From assembly GCF_003426775.1 (NCBI RefSeq), contig NZ_QJUG01000079.1, forward strand, positions 1 to 35,339: a stretch of 35,339 nt of DNA, given 5' to 3'. This document shows positions 1 through 7,718 of this stretch, piece by piece. The stretch comes from Allorhizocola rhizosphaerae. Lineage in GTDB: Bacteria; Actinomycetota; Actinomycetes; Mycobacteriales; Micromonosporaceae. The position numbers and the translations under genes are program-made. The notes beneath the pieces are model-generated. The model was not told the DNA's origin. It saw only the letters and a program-made list of their open reading frames with translations, and did no database searches. Within the stretch, counting starts at the first letter, position 1. Every line of letters starts with the position of its first letter.

Positions 1-415
1 CGGCGGACGGTGCGAGCAGGGCAAGGGTGAGGCGGGCATGCGCGGCGGCCAGGGGCGGGAAGGCGACCGAGCCGAGCGCGGCCAGCAGCGCGAGCTGGGC
101 GACGCCGAGCGCGATCGCGCTCGCCCAGCTGGTCACCGGGAGCTCGATCAGCAGGCGGGGCGGGTCGCCGGCCGGGAACCGCCACCACAGCGGCATGGCG
201 ACGGCGGCGAGCAGCCCGTTGCCCAGCCACAGCAGCATGAGTCCGGCCACGATGAGATGCAGTGGCAGCCAGACCAAAAAACGCTTGAGCGGCACGGGTT
301 GCCGCTGGAAAGGCACACCGATCAGATGCGCGGCGCGGCGTTGCTGCCATCGCGCAACGAGCACGGGAAGCAGCACCCCCAGCAGGTAGGTGGTCGCCCG
401 CCACACTTTGTTCAC
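1..415 (-). CDS. Membrane sensor protein, N-terminal part (possible histidine kinase), runs off the window
   Basis: Reading the minus strand from GTG at 415 gives an open frame to the window edge, beginning MNKVWRATTYLLGVLLPVLV. Hydrophobic stretches lie near residues 8-20, 45-75 and 95-138, so this is a polytopic membrane domain. The layout (short first helix, an arginine-rich loop, long paired helices) resembles the N-terminal sensor domain of actinobacterial two-component histidine kinases, but no kinase motif lies inside the window, so that part is inference. No Shine-Dalgarno sequence is evident before the GTG. The gene is divergent from the serine hydrolase at 526 and shares an intergenic region with a perfect palindrome at 450-465. 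The plus-strand ORFs over this stretch are low-complexity R/G/A translations and were discarded. Confidence 0.5.
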   Translation of the reverse strand, partial: MNKVWRATTYLLGVLLPVLVARWQQRRAAHLIGVPFQRQPVPLKRFLVWLPLHLIVAGLMLLWLGNGLLAAVAMPLWWRFPAGDPPRLLIELPVTSWASAIALGVAQLALLAALGSVAFPPLAAAHARLTLALLAPSA

Positions 416-449
416 GCTTAACGTCTACCAGGGCGGGGCCGCGCCGACA

Positions 450-465
450 CTACAGCGCGCTGTAG
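450..465. promoter_or_regulatory. Perfect 16-bp palindrome CTACAGCGCGCTGTAG, probable operator
   Basis: CTACAGCG is followed directly by its reverse complement CGCTGTAG. A further half-site, GCTGTA, occurs at 483-488. The palindrome lies 35 bp upstream of the minus-strand gene start (415) and 48 bp upstream of the probable -10 box (513-518) of the plus-strand gene, where a dimeric regulator could control both. The outer TACA/TGTA arms recall dyads bound by BlaI/CopY-type repressors, and a beta-lactamase fold protein is the neighbour, but no such regulator is in the window. Confidence 0.45.
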
Positions 466-512
466 CTTTTTCTGGGCAGCCCGCTGTATCGGATGGGCAC
501 CTGCGGCGGACC

Positions 513-518
513 TAGCGT
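513..518 (+). promoter_or_regulatory. -10 box TAGCGT for a leaderless transcript
   Basis: TAGCGT fits the actinobacterial TAnnnT -10 pattern. It ends 7 nt before ATG 526, which has no Shine-Dalgarno sequence, so transcription probably starts at or next to the start codon. Confidence 0.5.
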
Positions 519-525
519 TGCGCTC

Positions 526-1662
526 ATGAGAATTTTGGTTGCCACGGTTGGGCTGGCGGTCCTCGTCGCGTCGGCCGCGGGCTGCTCAGAGCCGGACAAA
601 ACGCTGCAGCGGGATGCGGACGCGATCCACGCGCTCGGGCTGGTCAGCGCGCAGGCGCGGTTGGTCGCGGAGGATGGCCGGCAACATGTTGTCACGAGCG
701 GGGTCGCGGACACGCGCACGAAGGAGCCGGTTCCACAGGACGGGCGGTTCCGCATCGCGAGCACCGGCAAGACTTTTGTGGCCGTCGTGGCCCTGCAGCT
801 GGTCGGGGAGGGCCGGCTCTCACTGGACGACACCGTCGAGCGGTGGCTGCCCGGGGTCGTGCAAGGCAACGGCAACGACGGACGGCAAATCACCGTGCGG
901 CAGCTGCTGCAGCACACGAGCGGCATCCCCGACGACTTCCCGGACTACGCGACCGAGGAGGAATTCCGGCGGCACCGGTTCGACGTCTACACGCCGGAGC
1001 AGTTGGTTGCGCGGGCGATGAACCATGAACCCGGCTTCCCGCCCGGTACGGCCTGGCGCTACAGCAGCACGGGATATCTGCTCGTCGACATGATTATCGA
1101 GCGGGTGACGGGCCGGCCGTGGCACGTGGAGGTCGAGCAGCGGATCCTGCGCCCGCTCGGTCTCACCGAGACCACGTGGCCGGGGCTGTCGCCCGACGTG
1201 CCGCGGCCGCACGCCCGCGGATACCACCCGTTCGAGCCCGGTGCGGCGCCGGTGGACGTGACCGAGCAGGTTGTGATCGACCCGGAGGGGGCGATCATCT
1301 CGACCACACGCGACCTGAACAGGTTCTTCCGCGCGCTGTTCGGGGGCGAGGTGCTGCGGCCGGCGCAGCTGGCCGAGATGACCCGGACGGTGCCGATCGG
1401 GCCGGAGCTCGAACAGGCCATGCCGGGTACGCGATATGGGCTCGGGGTGTTTGAGCGGCCGCTACCGTGCGGCGGCACATACTGGAGCCATCCGGGCGGC
1501 GGTGCCGGATATGTGACGGACAACGGCGTCACCGGCGATGGCCGGCGCAGCGTGGTGCTGTCGCTGACGAGTGTGCTCGGTCATACGCCAGAGGATTTCG
1601 CGCGGCAGCAAGCCGCGATCGACACCCTGGTGGGCAACGCGTTGTGTGCCAAAGAGTCCTGA
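526..1662 (+). CDS. Serine hydrolase lipoprotein, class C beta-lactamase / D-Ala-D-Ala carboxypeptidase family
   Basis: A 378-aa protein of the PF00144 serine hydrolase family, exported and probably lipid-anchored: the N-terminus MRILVATVGLAVLVASAAGC has a hydrophobic core ending in a lipobox with Cys20. The nucleophile motif SxxK is S79-T-G-K82 in RIASTGKTF. The second motif appears as YSS (WRYSSTGY) rather than the usual YxN, and the third as HPG in SHPGGGAGY. Family members hydrolyse beta-lactams, D-Ala-D-Ala peptides or simple esters, and the substrate cannot be told here. An upstream in-frame ATG at 493 would put a non-hydrophobic tail before the signal peptide, so ATG 526 is preferred. 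It has a -10 box 7 nt upstream. The gene ends convergent with ipdB. Confidence 0.85.
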   Translation: MRILVATVGLAVLVASAAGCSEPDKTLQRDADAIHALGLVSAQARLVAEDGRQHVVTSGVADTRTKEPVPQDGRFRIASTGKTFVAVVALQLVGEGRLSLDDTVERWLPGVVQGNGNDGRQITVRQLLQHTSGIPDDFPDYATEEEFRRHRFDVYTPEQLVARAMNHEPGFPPGTAWRYSSTGYLLVDMIIERVTGRPWHVEVEQRILRPLGLTETTWPGLSPDVPRPHARGYHPFEPGAAPVDVTEQVVIDPEGAIISTTRDLNRFFRALFGGEVLRPAQLAEMTRTVPIGPELEQAMPGTRYGLGVFERPLPCGGTYWSHPGGGAGYVTDNGVTGDGRRSVVLSLTSVLGHTPEDFARQQAAIDTLVGNALCAKES

Positions 1663-1697
1663 CACGGGTCGCGCAGCACGGCTCACTCGGCCGGAAC

Positions 1698-1730
1698 GCT
1701 TGGCTCCTCCTCAAGCCCGAGGAGTCAAGC
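1698..1730. terminator. Hairpin between convergent genes
   Basis: GCTTGGCTCCTC (1698-1709) pairs with GAGGAGTCAAGC (1719-1730), 11 of 12 positions, around a 9-nt loop. The right arm overlaps the ipdB stop codon. There is no U-tract, as is common for actinobacterial terminators. Confidence 0.5.
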
Positions 1731-2420
1731 GGGGGAGCGCACGCCCCCGGCGAGGCGCTCGATGATTTCGAGCTCGGCCGGCGTGGGCGTGCGCGTGGTC
1801 GGCACATCGTCCGGAATGGACAGATCGAACCCTGTGTTGTCGAGCACGTCGTCCAGTGAAACGCCCGGGTGCAGCGAACGCAGCCGCATCGTGCGATCCG
1901 GGGTCTCGAAGTCGAGCACCGCCTTGTCGGTGATGACCCGGCGAATCTCGTGGAATCGCGCACCCACCTTGGCCGCCCGGTCGTAACCGATGCCCGACAC
2001 CATGTCGACCCGCTCCACGAAGACCCGCCTCGTGTGCTTCGGCACAAAATAACTCGTGGTGTGATTGATGGTGTTGCCGGGTGCGCCCCGCACGCCGAGC
2101 AGTTGCGACGTGGGCCGGGCCCATTCGCCGATGCACGAGATGTTTTGGTTGCCGTGCCGGTCGAGCTGGCTCGCGCCCATCATGACGTGCCTGCGCCCGG
2201 CCGCCACGATGGTGAACACGGCCCGGTATGGCAGCCAACCTTCGATGAGCCCGTCGCGTAACAAATAGGACTCTCCGTCGCCCACCATCAGCTCGGGTGC
2301 GAACGTGGCCTGAGCCAGCCGCGCGCCCAGCATGGGCAGCGGCCCCATCGGGCTGGCAAGGATGGCCCCGTCTCCGCGCCAGGCGTCCGCGCAGGCCGCA
2401 ATGAGGACACCGTCATTCAT
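1725..2420 (-). CDS. ipdB: Steroid ring-cleaving CoA hydrolase, beta subunit (IpdB)
   Basis: A 231-aa protein of the CoA-transferase family I beta-subunit fold, matching IpdB (Rv3552 type) in length and context. IpdAB is known to hydrolyse the last steroid ring of the HIP-derived CoA thioester (COCHEA-CoA) during cholesterol degradation. Visible landmarks are GDGESYLLRDG, the glycine-rich MMGASQLDRHGNQN, and GAPGNTINHTTSYF. The start is ATG 2420 (MNDGVLIAAC), inside the end of ipdA: the genes overlap by 8 nt, implying coupled translation and co-expression of the two subunits. It is the last gene of echA20-ipdA-ipdB. Identification rests on remembered family sequence and on the echA20 and ipdA neighbours. 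Confidence 0.88.
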   Translation of the reverse strand: MNDGVLIAACADAWRGDGAILASPMGPLPMLGARLAQATFAPELMVGDGESYLLRDGLIEGWLPYRAVFTIVAAGRRHVMMGASQLDRHGNQNISCIGEWARPTSQLLGVRGAPGNTINHTTSYFVPKHTRRVFVERVDMVSGIGYDRAAKVGARFHEIRRVITDKAVLDFETPDRTMRLRSLHPGVSLDDVLDNTGFDLSIPDDVPTTRTPTPAELEIIERLAGGVRSPA

Positions 2421-3252
2421 GCGACCCGACCGCCCTCTGGTAGTCGTCCTCGGTACCGTCCAAATAGGTCGCTCGAAAGGCGGACCACTCGGTTTCGGCA
2501 TAACGTTTTTGGAACGCCTCGTCCCGCCCGTAATCGGGCGCGCAACTGGTGAAGTGCGCCCCGTGCGGGGTCTCGACCACGCCATCGACCATCATCCGGT
2601 TGACCAGCAGGCTCTGCACGGGCCCGGCCTCCCGCAGCTGCGAGGTCTCGACAATCCGTTCGCACGACACGAATCTGCGCGCCGCCGCCAGACAGAACAG
2701 GTCGTCGAAGTATGGATCCGGCCCCAGATATTGCCCGTTGCCGCGCCGGTCGGCCCGGTTCAGGTGAATCAGCGCGGCATCCAACTCCAGCGCGGGCATC
2801 GCGACAAGCTCCTCGGCATCCCCGTAGGGTGAGCGAACGGTCCGCAGATCGGAGTTCACGGTCATGACGTCGGACCCCAACCCGGCCCGAATCGGCAGGA
2901 ACGGCAACCGATGCGCGGCCGCCAGCAGCCCCCAGTAGAGCATGCCCTCATCGAGCTCCGTCAACTCGATCGTGCCGTCCTGCCGGCCGCGCCGGAAGTG
3001 CGGTTCGAGCGCGATGGTGTCCAGCGACACGAACCCGCACACCACCCGCTTCACCTTGCCCGCGGCCATGAGCAGGCCGACATCGGGCCCGCCGTACGAC
3101 ACGATCGTCAGGTCGGTCAGGTCGGACCGCACGATCGCCCGGATCAGCGCCATGGGCTTGCGCCGCGAGCCCCACCCGCCGACGCCGATCGTCATGCCCG
3201 ACCGCAGCTCGCCGACGACGTCATCGATCGTCATCACCTTGTCGGTGTCCAT
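2413..3252 (-). CDS. ipdA: Steroid ring-cleaving CoA hydrolase, alpha subunit (IpdA)
   Basis: A 279-aa protein, the alpha partner of IpdB. Near the N-terminus it carries the glycine-rich element GMTIGVGGWGSRRKPMALI, typical of family I CoA-transferase alpha subunits, followed by SYGGPDVGLLMAAGKVK and LTELDEGMLYWGL. Its length is close to that of mycobacterial IpdA (about 290 aa). The ATG at 3252 overlaps the echA20 stop codon by one base (TGATG), and its own stop overlaps ipdB. The protein is expected to be cytoplasmic and to act late in C/D-ring breakdown, after EchA20. Expression should follow the KstR2-type operator upstream of echA20. Confidence 0.88.
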   Translation of the reverse strand: MDTDKVMTIDDVVGELRSGMTIGVGGWGSRRKPMALIRAIVRSDLTDLTIVSYGGPDVGLLMAAGKVKRVVCGFVSLDTIALEPHFRRGRQDGTIELTELDEGMLYWGLLAAAHRLPFLPIRAGLGSDVMTVNSDLRTVRSPYGDAEELVAMPALELDAALIHLNRADRRGNGQYLGPDPYFDDLFCLAAARRFVSCERIVETSQLREAGPVQSLLVNRMMVDGVVETPHGAHFTSCAPDYGRDEAFQKRYAETEWSAFRATYLDGTEDDYQRAVGSHE

Positions 3253-3992
3253 CAGCGGCCGTCCACAAACGACTGCCGGGCCCGATCCGAGACTCCGGTC
3301 AAGTTGAGTTCAAACGTGAAGCCCTGTTCGTAGCGGTAACTTCGGCGCACGTCGACCGGGTCGATCCCGTTGAGCGACTCCTTGGCGGCCCGGATGATGG
3401 TCGGATCCTTGGCGGCGATCTGCCGCGCGGTCTGCAGCGCCGCGTCGCGCAACCGCTCCCTCGGGACGACCTGCAAGACCGAGCCGAACTCCAGCAACTG
3501 CTGCGCCGTCGCCGTCTTGCAGGTGTAGACCATGGCCCTCATCATTTTTTCCGGTACGAGGCGAGCCAGGTGCGTTGCCGCGCCGAGTGCACCGCGATCG
3601 ACCTCGGGCAGGCCGAACGTCGCGTCGTCCGAGGCGATCACGATGTCCGCGTTTCCGGCCAGCCCCACGCCGCCGCCCAGGCAGAACCCATGCACCGCCG
3701 CGACGACCGGCACCTCGCACTCGTACACGGCCGCGAATGCGGCAAAGCACCCGCGATTGGCCGCGATCAGTGCCGCGTGCCCCTCGGTGCGCTGCATCTC
3801 CTTGATGTCCACGCCGGCGCAGAAGCCCCGCCCCTCGGCCGCGAGCACGACCACCCGCACGCCCGGGTCACGCCCGGCCGCGCGCAAAGTGTCGGCAAGA
3901 TCGAACCAACCCTGCGCGGGCAGCGCGTTCACGGGCGGGTAGTCGATGACCACCTCGGCAACACCGTCACTGACTCGCTGCACGATGCCCAC
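3252..3992 (-). CDS. echA20: Enoyl-CoA hydratase/isomerase family ring hydrolase EchA20
   Basis: A 246-aa crotonase-fold protein. It shares long diagnostic stretches with mycobacterial EchA20 as I recall it: AGVDIKEMQRTEG, ANRGCFAAFAAVYEC, ATFGLPEV.RGALGAATHL and YR.EQGFTFELNL. EchA20 opens steroid ring D of the 5-oxo HIP-derived CoA thioester in KstR2-regulated cholesterol catabolism. The oxyanion-hole regions are GRGFCAGVDIKE and GFCLGGGVGL. The start is GTG 3992, preceded by CAGGAG at Shine-Dalgarno spacing. It is the first gene of an overlapping minus-strand trio with ipdA and ipdB, divergent from the SDR at 4097, and the intergenic DNA carries a KstR2-like operator. Confidence 0.9.
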   Translation of the reverse strand: MGIVQRVSDGVAEVVIDYPPVNALPAQGWFDLADTLRAAGRDPGVRVVVLAAEGRGFCAGVDIKEMQRTEGHAALIAANRGCFAAFAAVYECEVPVVAAVHGFCLGGGVGLAGNADIVIASDDATFGLPEVDRGALGAATHLARLVPEKMMRAMVYTCKTATAQQLLEFGSVLQVVPRERLRDAALQTARQIAAKDPTIIRAAKESLNGIDPVDVRRSYRYEQGFTFELNLTGVSDRARQSFVDGR

Positions 3993-4064
3993 GGCGGCTC
4001 CTGCTCTCGGTGTTCCGCGATTCGCGTGGCCGACGCCCGTGCATGGCCCGTGCGTGGGATGCGA

Positions 4065-4097
4065 ACCTAGCGTTTGCTTGGGTACCGTAACACGGTA
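4065..4097. promoter_or_regulatory. KstR2-type operator plus a second inverted repeat, bidirectional promoter
   Basis: ACCTAGCGTTTGCT (4065-4078) matches 8 of 10 fixed positions of the published KstR2 consensus AnCAAGnnCTTGnT, and CCTAGCGTTTGCTTGG (4066-4081) differs by two bases from the site at 8641-8656. Next to it is a perfect inverted repeat, TACCGT-AAC-ACGGTA (4083-4097), touching the ATG of the SDR. On the minus strand the order TACCGTG then CCAAGCAAACGCTAGG is repeated at 8667-8641, so both KstR2-type promoters share one block. Confidence 0.65.
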
Positions 4098-4801
4098 TGG
4101 ACTTCACCGGGAAAGTCGTGCTCGTCACCGGCGGCACGCGTGGCATCGGAGCCGGGATCGCCCGGCGCTTCCGGGAGGCGGGCGCCCACGTCGTCGCATT
4201 CGGCCGCAGCGAGTGCGACGTGCGCGACCCGGCACAGGTGGACCGTCTCATCACGACAGTTGTCGAACGCCACGGCCGGCTGGACGTAGTCGTCAACAAC
4301 GCGGGCGGGTCACCCTACGCCGAGGCGGCCACCGCTTCCCCGCGCCTGCACACCAAAGTCATCGAGCTCAACCTCATCGCCCCGCTGCACGTGTCCCAGC
4401 GCGCCAACGCCGTGATGCAGACCCAAGGCGAAGGCGGCTCGATCATCATGATCGGCAGCGTGAGCGGTGCCCGCCCCTCGCCCGGCACGGCCGCATATGG
4501 CGCGGCCAAGGCGGGTCTGCACCACCTCGCCACTTCGCTTGCCGTCGAATGGGCCCCGCGAGTGCGCGTGAACAGCCTCGTCGTCGGGCTCGCCGAAACC
4601 GAGGCGGCCCGCGACCACTACGGCGACTCGCTGGCCGACGTGTCCGCGACGGTCCCGATGGGCCGCATGGCCACACCCGACGACGTGGCCGACGCGTGCC
4701 TCTTCCTCGGCTCGCCCCTGTCGGCCTACATCACCGGCGCGTCCATCGCGCTGCACGGCGGGGGCGAACGTCCGGCGTACCTAGCGGCCGTGCGCCGCTG
4801 A
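4097..4801 (+). CDS. SDR oxidoreductase of the HIP-degradation locus (Rv3549c-like)
   Basis: A 234-aa classical short-chain dehydrogenase. The cofactor motif TGGTRGIG lies near residues 11-18, NNAGG near 74, the catalytic Ser in IMIGSVSGA, and YGAAK is the active-site Tyr/Lys pair. Some residues between the Rossmann motif and NNAG are missing compared with many family members, giving a short protein. Position matches the SDR divergent from echA20 in mycobacterial KstR2 regulons, so a role in oxidising or reducing a steroid-ring intermediate is likely but inferred. ATG 4097 lies inside an inverted repeat and has no Shine-Dalgarno sequence, so a leaderless start is possible. The aldehyde dehydrogenase follows 50 bp downstream with its own KstR-type site. 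Confidence 0.8.
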   Translation: MDFTGKVVLVTGGTRGIGAGIARRFREAGAHVVAFGRSECDVRDPAQVDRLITTVVERHGRLDVVVNNAGGSPYAEAATASPRLHTKVIELNLIAPLHVSQRANAVMQTQGEGGSIIMIGSVSGARPSPGTAAYGAAKAGLHHLATSLAVEWAPRVRVNSLVVGLAETEAARDHYGDSLADVSATVPMGRMATPDDVADACLFLGSPLSAYITGASIALHGGGERPAYLAAVRR

Positions 4802-4832
4802 GAGTACTCTCCCAAAATTAGAACACGTTTCA
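4800..4832 (+). promoter_or_regulatory. KstR-type operator (4819-4832) with adjacent palindrome
   Basis: TAGAACACGTTTCA at 4819-4832 matches the KstR consensus TnnAACnnGTTnnA at every fixed position. It lies 20 bp before ATG 4852 of the aldehyde dehydrogenase. Just upstream, GAGAGTACTCTC (4800-4811) is a perfect 12-bp palindrome covering the end of the SDR stop codon and may be part of the promoter. A KstR dimer here should repress the dehydrogenase until a steroid CoA thioester is present. Confidence 0.7.
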
Positions 4833-4851
4833 AAAGTGAGGGAGGGGTGCA

Positions 4852-6360
4852 ATGGTCGCCTCGATCATGCCGCATCGCGACGCGGTCGGACTGCCCGACG
4901 GCCTCCTGCTCATCGACGGCGCATGGCGCGAGTCCACCTCGGGCGAAACCTGGACCCACCGGCATCCGGCAACGGGGGAGGAGGTCGGGAGCTTCCCGGT
5001 GTCCACTGTGGAGGACGTGGACCGGGCCGTGCGGGCCGCGCGGGCGGCGTTCGACGAGGGGCCGTGGCCGCGCAGCCGGGCCAAGGAGCGCATCACCGTG
5101 CTGCGGCGCACCGCCGAGCTCATCCGGCAGCACGCCGACGAACTGCTCACGCTGCAGGCGCTGGACAACAGCGTGCCGGTGTCGTTCAACACCACCTACG
5201 CGATGTCGATCGACGCGGTGGCCGACGCGTTCGACTACCACGCGGGCTGGATCGACAAGCTCGGCGGCGAGACGCTCTGGCCGTACCAGGGTGGCGACCA
5301 CATGGTGTTCACCCTGCGCGAGCCGATCGGGGTGGTCGCGGCGGTCGTGCCGTGGAACGCGCCGCTGTTGCTGAGCGCGCAAAAGCTCGCCCCCGCCCTG
5401 GCCGTCGGCTGCACGGTGGTGCTCAAGCCGTCCGAATACGCCACGTTCACCGTGCTGAAGCTGGCCCGCCTGCTCGAAGCGGCGGGACTCCCGCCCGGCG
5501 TGCTCAACATCGTGACCGGGCCGGGCGACCCGACCGGCGACGCGCTCATCAACCACCCGGGCGTCGACAAGATTACGTTCACCGGGAGCCGCGAGACCGG
5601 ACGGCGCGTGATGGCCGCCGCCACGTCCACGTTCAAGCGCGTGAGCCTCGAACTCGGCGGCAAGAGCCCGGCGCTCGTGTTCGCCGACGCGGACGTGTAC
5701 TCGGCAGCCGCCATCACCATGGGCACCGTCACGTTAGGACTGTCCGGGCAGGCGTGCGTGGCGCAGACCCGGGCCATCGTGCACCGCGACATCTACGACC
5801 AGTTCGTCGCGATCGCGTCGGGCATGTCGGAGATCGTGGGGTACGGCGACCCGTTCGACCCACTGGTCACGGCGGCCCCACTGATCAACGGGCGGCAGGT
5901 CGAGCGGGTGCTCGGGTTCGTGTCGAAGGGGCACGAGGAGGGCGCCCGGCTGGTGTGCGGCGGGGAACGCCTCGGCGGCGAGTTCGCGGCGGGCAACTTC
6001 GTGTCGCCTGCCGTGTTCGCGGACGTGAAGAACGACATGACCATCGCGCGGCAGGAAATCTTCGGGCCGGTGCTGTGTGTCGTGCCGTTCACCGACGAGG
6101 ACGAGGGCGTGCGCCTGGCCAACGACACCGAGTACGGCCTGGGTGCGACGGTGTGGACCACCGACGTGAAGCGGGCGATGCGCGTGACGCGGCAGCTCCG
6201 CGCGGGCACCGTGGGCGTCAACGGGTACCAGCTGGAAATCCACGCCCCCTTCGGCGGTTTCGGCCAATCGGGCCTCGGCAGGGAGGGCGGCCGCTCATCC
6301 ATCGAGGCCTACACGGAGCTCAAGACCGTGCTCCTCCCGACAACCGAGGAGCTCATGTAG
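4852..6360 (+). CDS. NAD(P)-dependent aldehyde dehydrogenase
   Basis: A 502-aa cytoplasmic ALDH superfamily enzyme of full family length. It has PWNAPLLL in the cofactor domain, LKPSEYAT, the FTGSRETG nucleotide motif, the general base Glu267 in LELGGKSP and catalytic Cys302 in SGQACVAQ. The C-terminal region contains EIFGPVLCVVPF and PFGGFGQSG. Start ATG 4852 is supported by a strong GGAGGGG Shine-Dalgarno sequence 4-5 nt upstream; a second ATG at 4864 is less well placed. A KstR-type box 20 bp upstream ties it to sterol catabolism. It may oxidise the aldehyde produced by the alcohol dehydrogenase at 9305, which also has a KstR-type box, for example during side-chain oxidation. The substrate is inference. 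Confidence 0.88.
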   Translation: MVASIMPHRDAVGLPDGLLLIDGAWRESTSGETWTHRHPATGEEVGSFPVSTVEDVDRAVRAARAAFDEGPWPRSRAKERITVLRRTAELIRQHADELLTLQALDNSVPVSFNTTYAMSIDAVADAFDYHAGWIDKLGGETLWPYQGGDHMVFTLREPIGVVAAVVPWNAPLLLSAQKLAPALAVGCTVVLKPSEYATFTVLKLARLLEAAGLPPGVLNIVTGPGDPTGDALINHPGVDKITFTGSRETGRRVMAAATSTFKRVSLELGGKSPALVFADADVYSAAAITMGTVTLGLSGQACVAQTRAIVHRDIYDQFVAIASGMSEIVGYGDPFDPLVTAAPLINGRQVERVLGFVSKGHEEGARLVCGGERLGGEFAAGNFVSPAVFADVKNDMTIARQEIFGPVLCVVPFTDEDEGVRLANDTEYGLGATVWTTDVKRAMRVTRQLRAGTVGVNGYQLEIHAPFGGFGQSGLGREGGRSSIEAYTELKTVLLPTTEELM

Positions 6361-6366
6361 TCACGC

Positions 6367-6431
6367 TTGATCGTTGTCACGCCCTGAGGTGCGCAAAGCG
6401 CTTGCGGCACCCGAGACGTGGCAACGATCAA
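6367..6431. terminator. Long stem-loop between convergent genes
   Basis: TTGATCGTTG (6367-6376) pairs perfectly with CAACGATCAA (6422-6431), extended by CACG/CGTG after one mismatch. Inside the loop is a second hairpin, CGCAA-agcgc-TTGCG (6392-6406). It separates the aldehyde dehydrogenase from the convergent PPOX gene, whose last codons it overlaps, and could terminate both directions. No U-tract is present. Confidence 0.5.
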
Positions 6432-6829
6432 ACCAGCTTGCGGTGATCCCACGAGCTGACGCGGGTGGGAGAAACCAGCCACGCCAGGCGTTTGCGCGCC
6501 GTGTATTCGATGAACTCGTCAAGCCCTGTGCCGATCCCGCGCCCCACAAGGCGCCCGACGGTCAGCACGTCGGTCGGCTCGGCGACGCCGCTGATCTGCA
6601 CGCCGCGCAGCTCGAAGTAGTCGATGCCGTCCTCGATGAGCACGGTCACCCGCGCGTCGCGCAGGATGTTGAGCGCCTTCTGCGAGGAACGATAGGTCCA
6701 GAAGGCGACCCGCCCGTCCAGCATCGCATAGAACATGGTCACCAGGTGTGGCGTGCCATCGCGGTTGATGGTCGCCAGCTGCATCTTGCGATTGCTCGCG
6801 AGAAACGAGGACGTCTCCTCGTCCGTCAT
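6428..6829 (-). CDS. Pyridoxamine-5'-phosphate oxidase-fold (FMN/F420-binding) family protein
   Basis: A 133-aa split-barrel flavin/deazaflavin-binding protein (PF01243 type). It starts MTDEETSSFLASNRKMQLAT and contains the usual LATINRDGTPHLVTMFYAMLDGRVAFWTYRSSQK, that is, the first strands followed by the K/R-rich phosphate-binding region. The small actinobacterial members often use F420 or bind FMN or heme; the cofactor cannot be decided here. ATG 6829 was chosen because family similarity begins there. It lies 17 nt after the end of the SDR at 6846-7715, so it is probably the third gene of the 8480-to-6428 operon under the KstR2-type operator. A role in steroid breakdown is inferred only from that position. 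Confidence 0.75.
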   Translation of the reverse strand: MTDEETSSFLASNRKMQLATINRDGTPHLVTMFYAMLDGRVAFWTYRSSQKALNILRDARVTVLIEDGIDYFELRGVQISGVAEPTDVLTVGRLVGRGIGTGLDEFIEYTARKRLAWLVSPTRVSSWDHRKLV

Positions 6830-6845
6830 CGCGATTTTCGCGCGC

Positions 6846-7715
6846 TCATTCGCCAAAGGTCGACTCCGCCAGCGGCAGGGTGTCGTGACACACGAATCCG
6901 GTGCTGTCCATGGGGCCGAGCACCTTGTGCAGATCGTCAACTGTCCACATCGGAGCCTCCGCGCGCCAGTGTGCCCGCACGGTCGGTGGGCCCATCACGG
7001 CAGCGACGTTGCCGTGCACCACGAACACCTCGCCCGTGATGTGCTCGGACGCGGGGCTCGCGAGATAGACCACGAGTGGGGCCACGCAATCGGGGCTCAT
7101 CGGGTCGTGTTCATCGGGAGCAGGCCCCATGAGCGCGGAAGTCATCGACGTGCGTGCCCGGGGGCAGATCGCGTTGGCCCGCACACCATAGCGGGCACAG
7201 CTGCGTGCCGTCGCCAGCGTCAGCGCGGTGATCCCGGCCTTCGCGGCCGCGTAGTTGGGCTGCCCCGCCGACCCGAGCAGGAACGCCTCCGACGACGTGT
7301 TGACGATGCGCCCATACACGGGCTTGCCCGCGGCCTTGGACGCCTCGCGCCAGTGCGCCGTCGCGACCCGCGTCGTCACGAAATGCCCCCGCAGGTGGAC
7401 CCGCATCACCAGGTCCCACTCCTCCTCGGACATCGTGAAGACCATCCGATCCCGCAGCACGCCCGCGTTGTTCACCAGGATGTCAAGCCCGCCAAAGGGT
7501 TTCAGCAGTGCCTCGGCCGTCTCCATGAGCGAGATGTCACCCGGCACGACCACCGCCTGCCCGCCGATCTCCGCGGCCACCCGGTCCAGCGCCTCGCCCG
7601 GCAGATCGTTGAGCACGACCCGCGCGCCCGCCTTCGCCAGTGCGATCGCTTCCGCCCGCCCCAGCCCGTTTCCCGCGCCCGTAACGGCCGCGACTTTCCC
7701 GTCCAAATCAAACAT
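6846..7715 (-). CDS. SDR oxidoreductase (Rv3548c-like)
   Basis: A 289-aa short-chain dehydrogenase with cofactor motif TGAGNGLGRAEA (residues 12-23), NNAGVLRD, catalytic Ser in NTSSEAF and YAAAK. The length and the C-terminal extension after residue 250 (PMWTVDDLHKVLG) resemble the long SDRs related to peroxisomal multifunctional enzymes. In mycobacterial KstR2 regulons an SDR of this size (Rv3548c) sits next to the Rv3549c-type SDR and echA20; here the two SDR genes are separated by the aldehyde dehydrogenase. It starts 3 nt after the stop of the preceding SDR, so the two are co-transcribed. A dehydrogenation step on HIP-derived intermediates is plausible. Confidence 0.8.
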   Translation of the reverse strand: MFDLDGKVAAVTGAGNGLGRAEAIALAKAGARVVLNDLPGEALDRVAAEIGGQAVVVPGDISLMETAEALLKPFGGLDILVNNAGVLRDRMVFTMSEEEWDLVMRVHLRGHFVTTRVATAHWREASKAAGKPVYGRIVNTSSEAFLLGSAGQPNYAAAKAGITALTLATARSCARYGVRANAICPRARTSMTSALMGPAPDEHDPMSPDCVAPLVVYLASPASEHITGEVFVVHGNVAAVMGPPTVRAHWRAEAPMWTVDDLHKVLGPMDSTGFVCHDTLPLAESTFGE

Positions 7716-7718
7716 CTT

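Noticed and set aside
27-421. Two overlapping plus-strand ORFs at the left edge
   Set aside because: Low-complexity R/G/Q/H-rich translations antisense to a well-formed membrane protein frame on the minus strand.
6393-6406. Third KstR2-like site in the hairpin between the ALDH and PPOX genes
   Set aside because: Only 7 of 10 fixed positions match, and it lies between gene ends rather than at a promoter; better explained as part of the terminator.
4836-6446. 536-aa plus-strand ORF over the aldehyde dehydrogenase
   Set aside because: Arginine/glycine-rich frame-shifted shadow of the dehydrogenase, with no domain.
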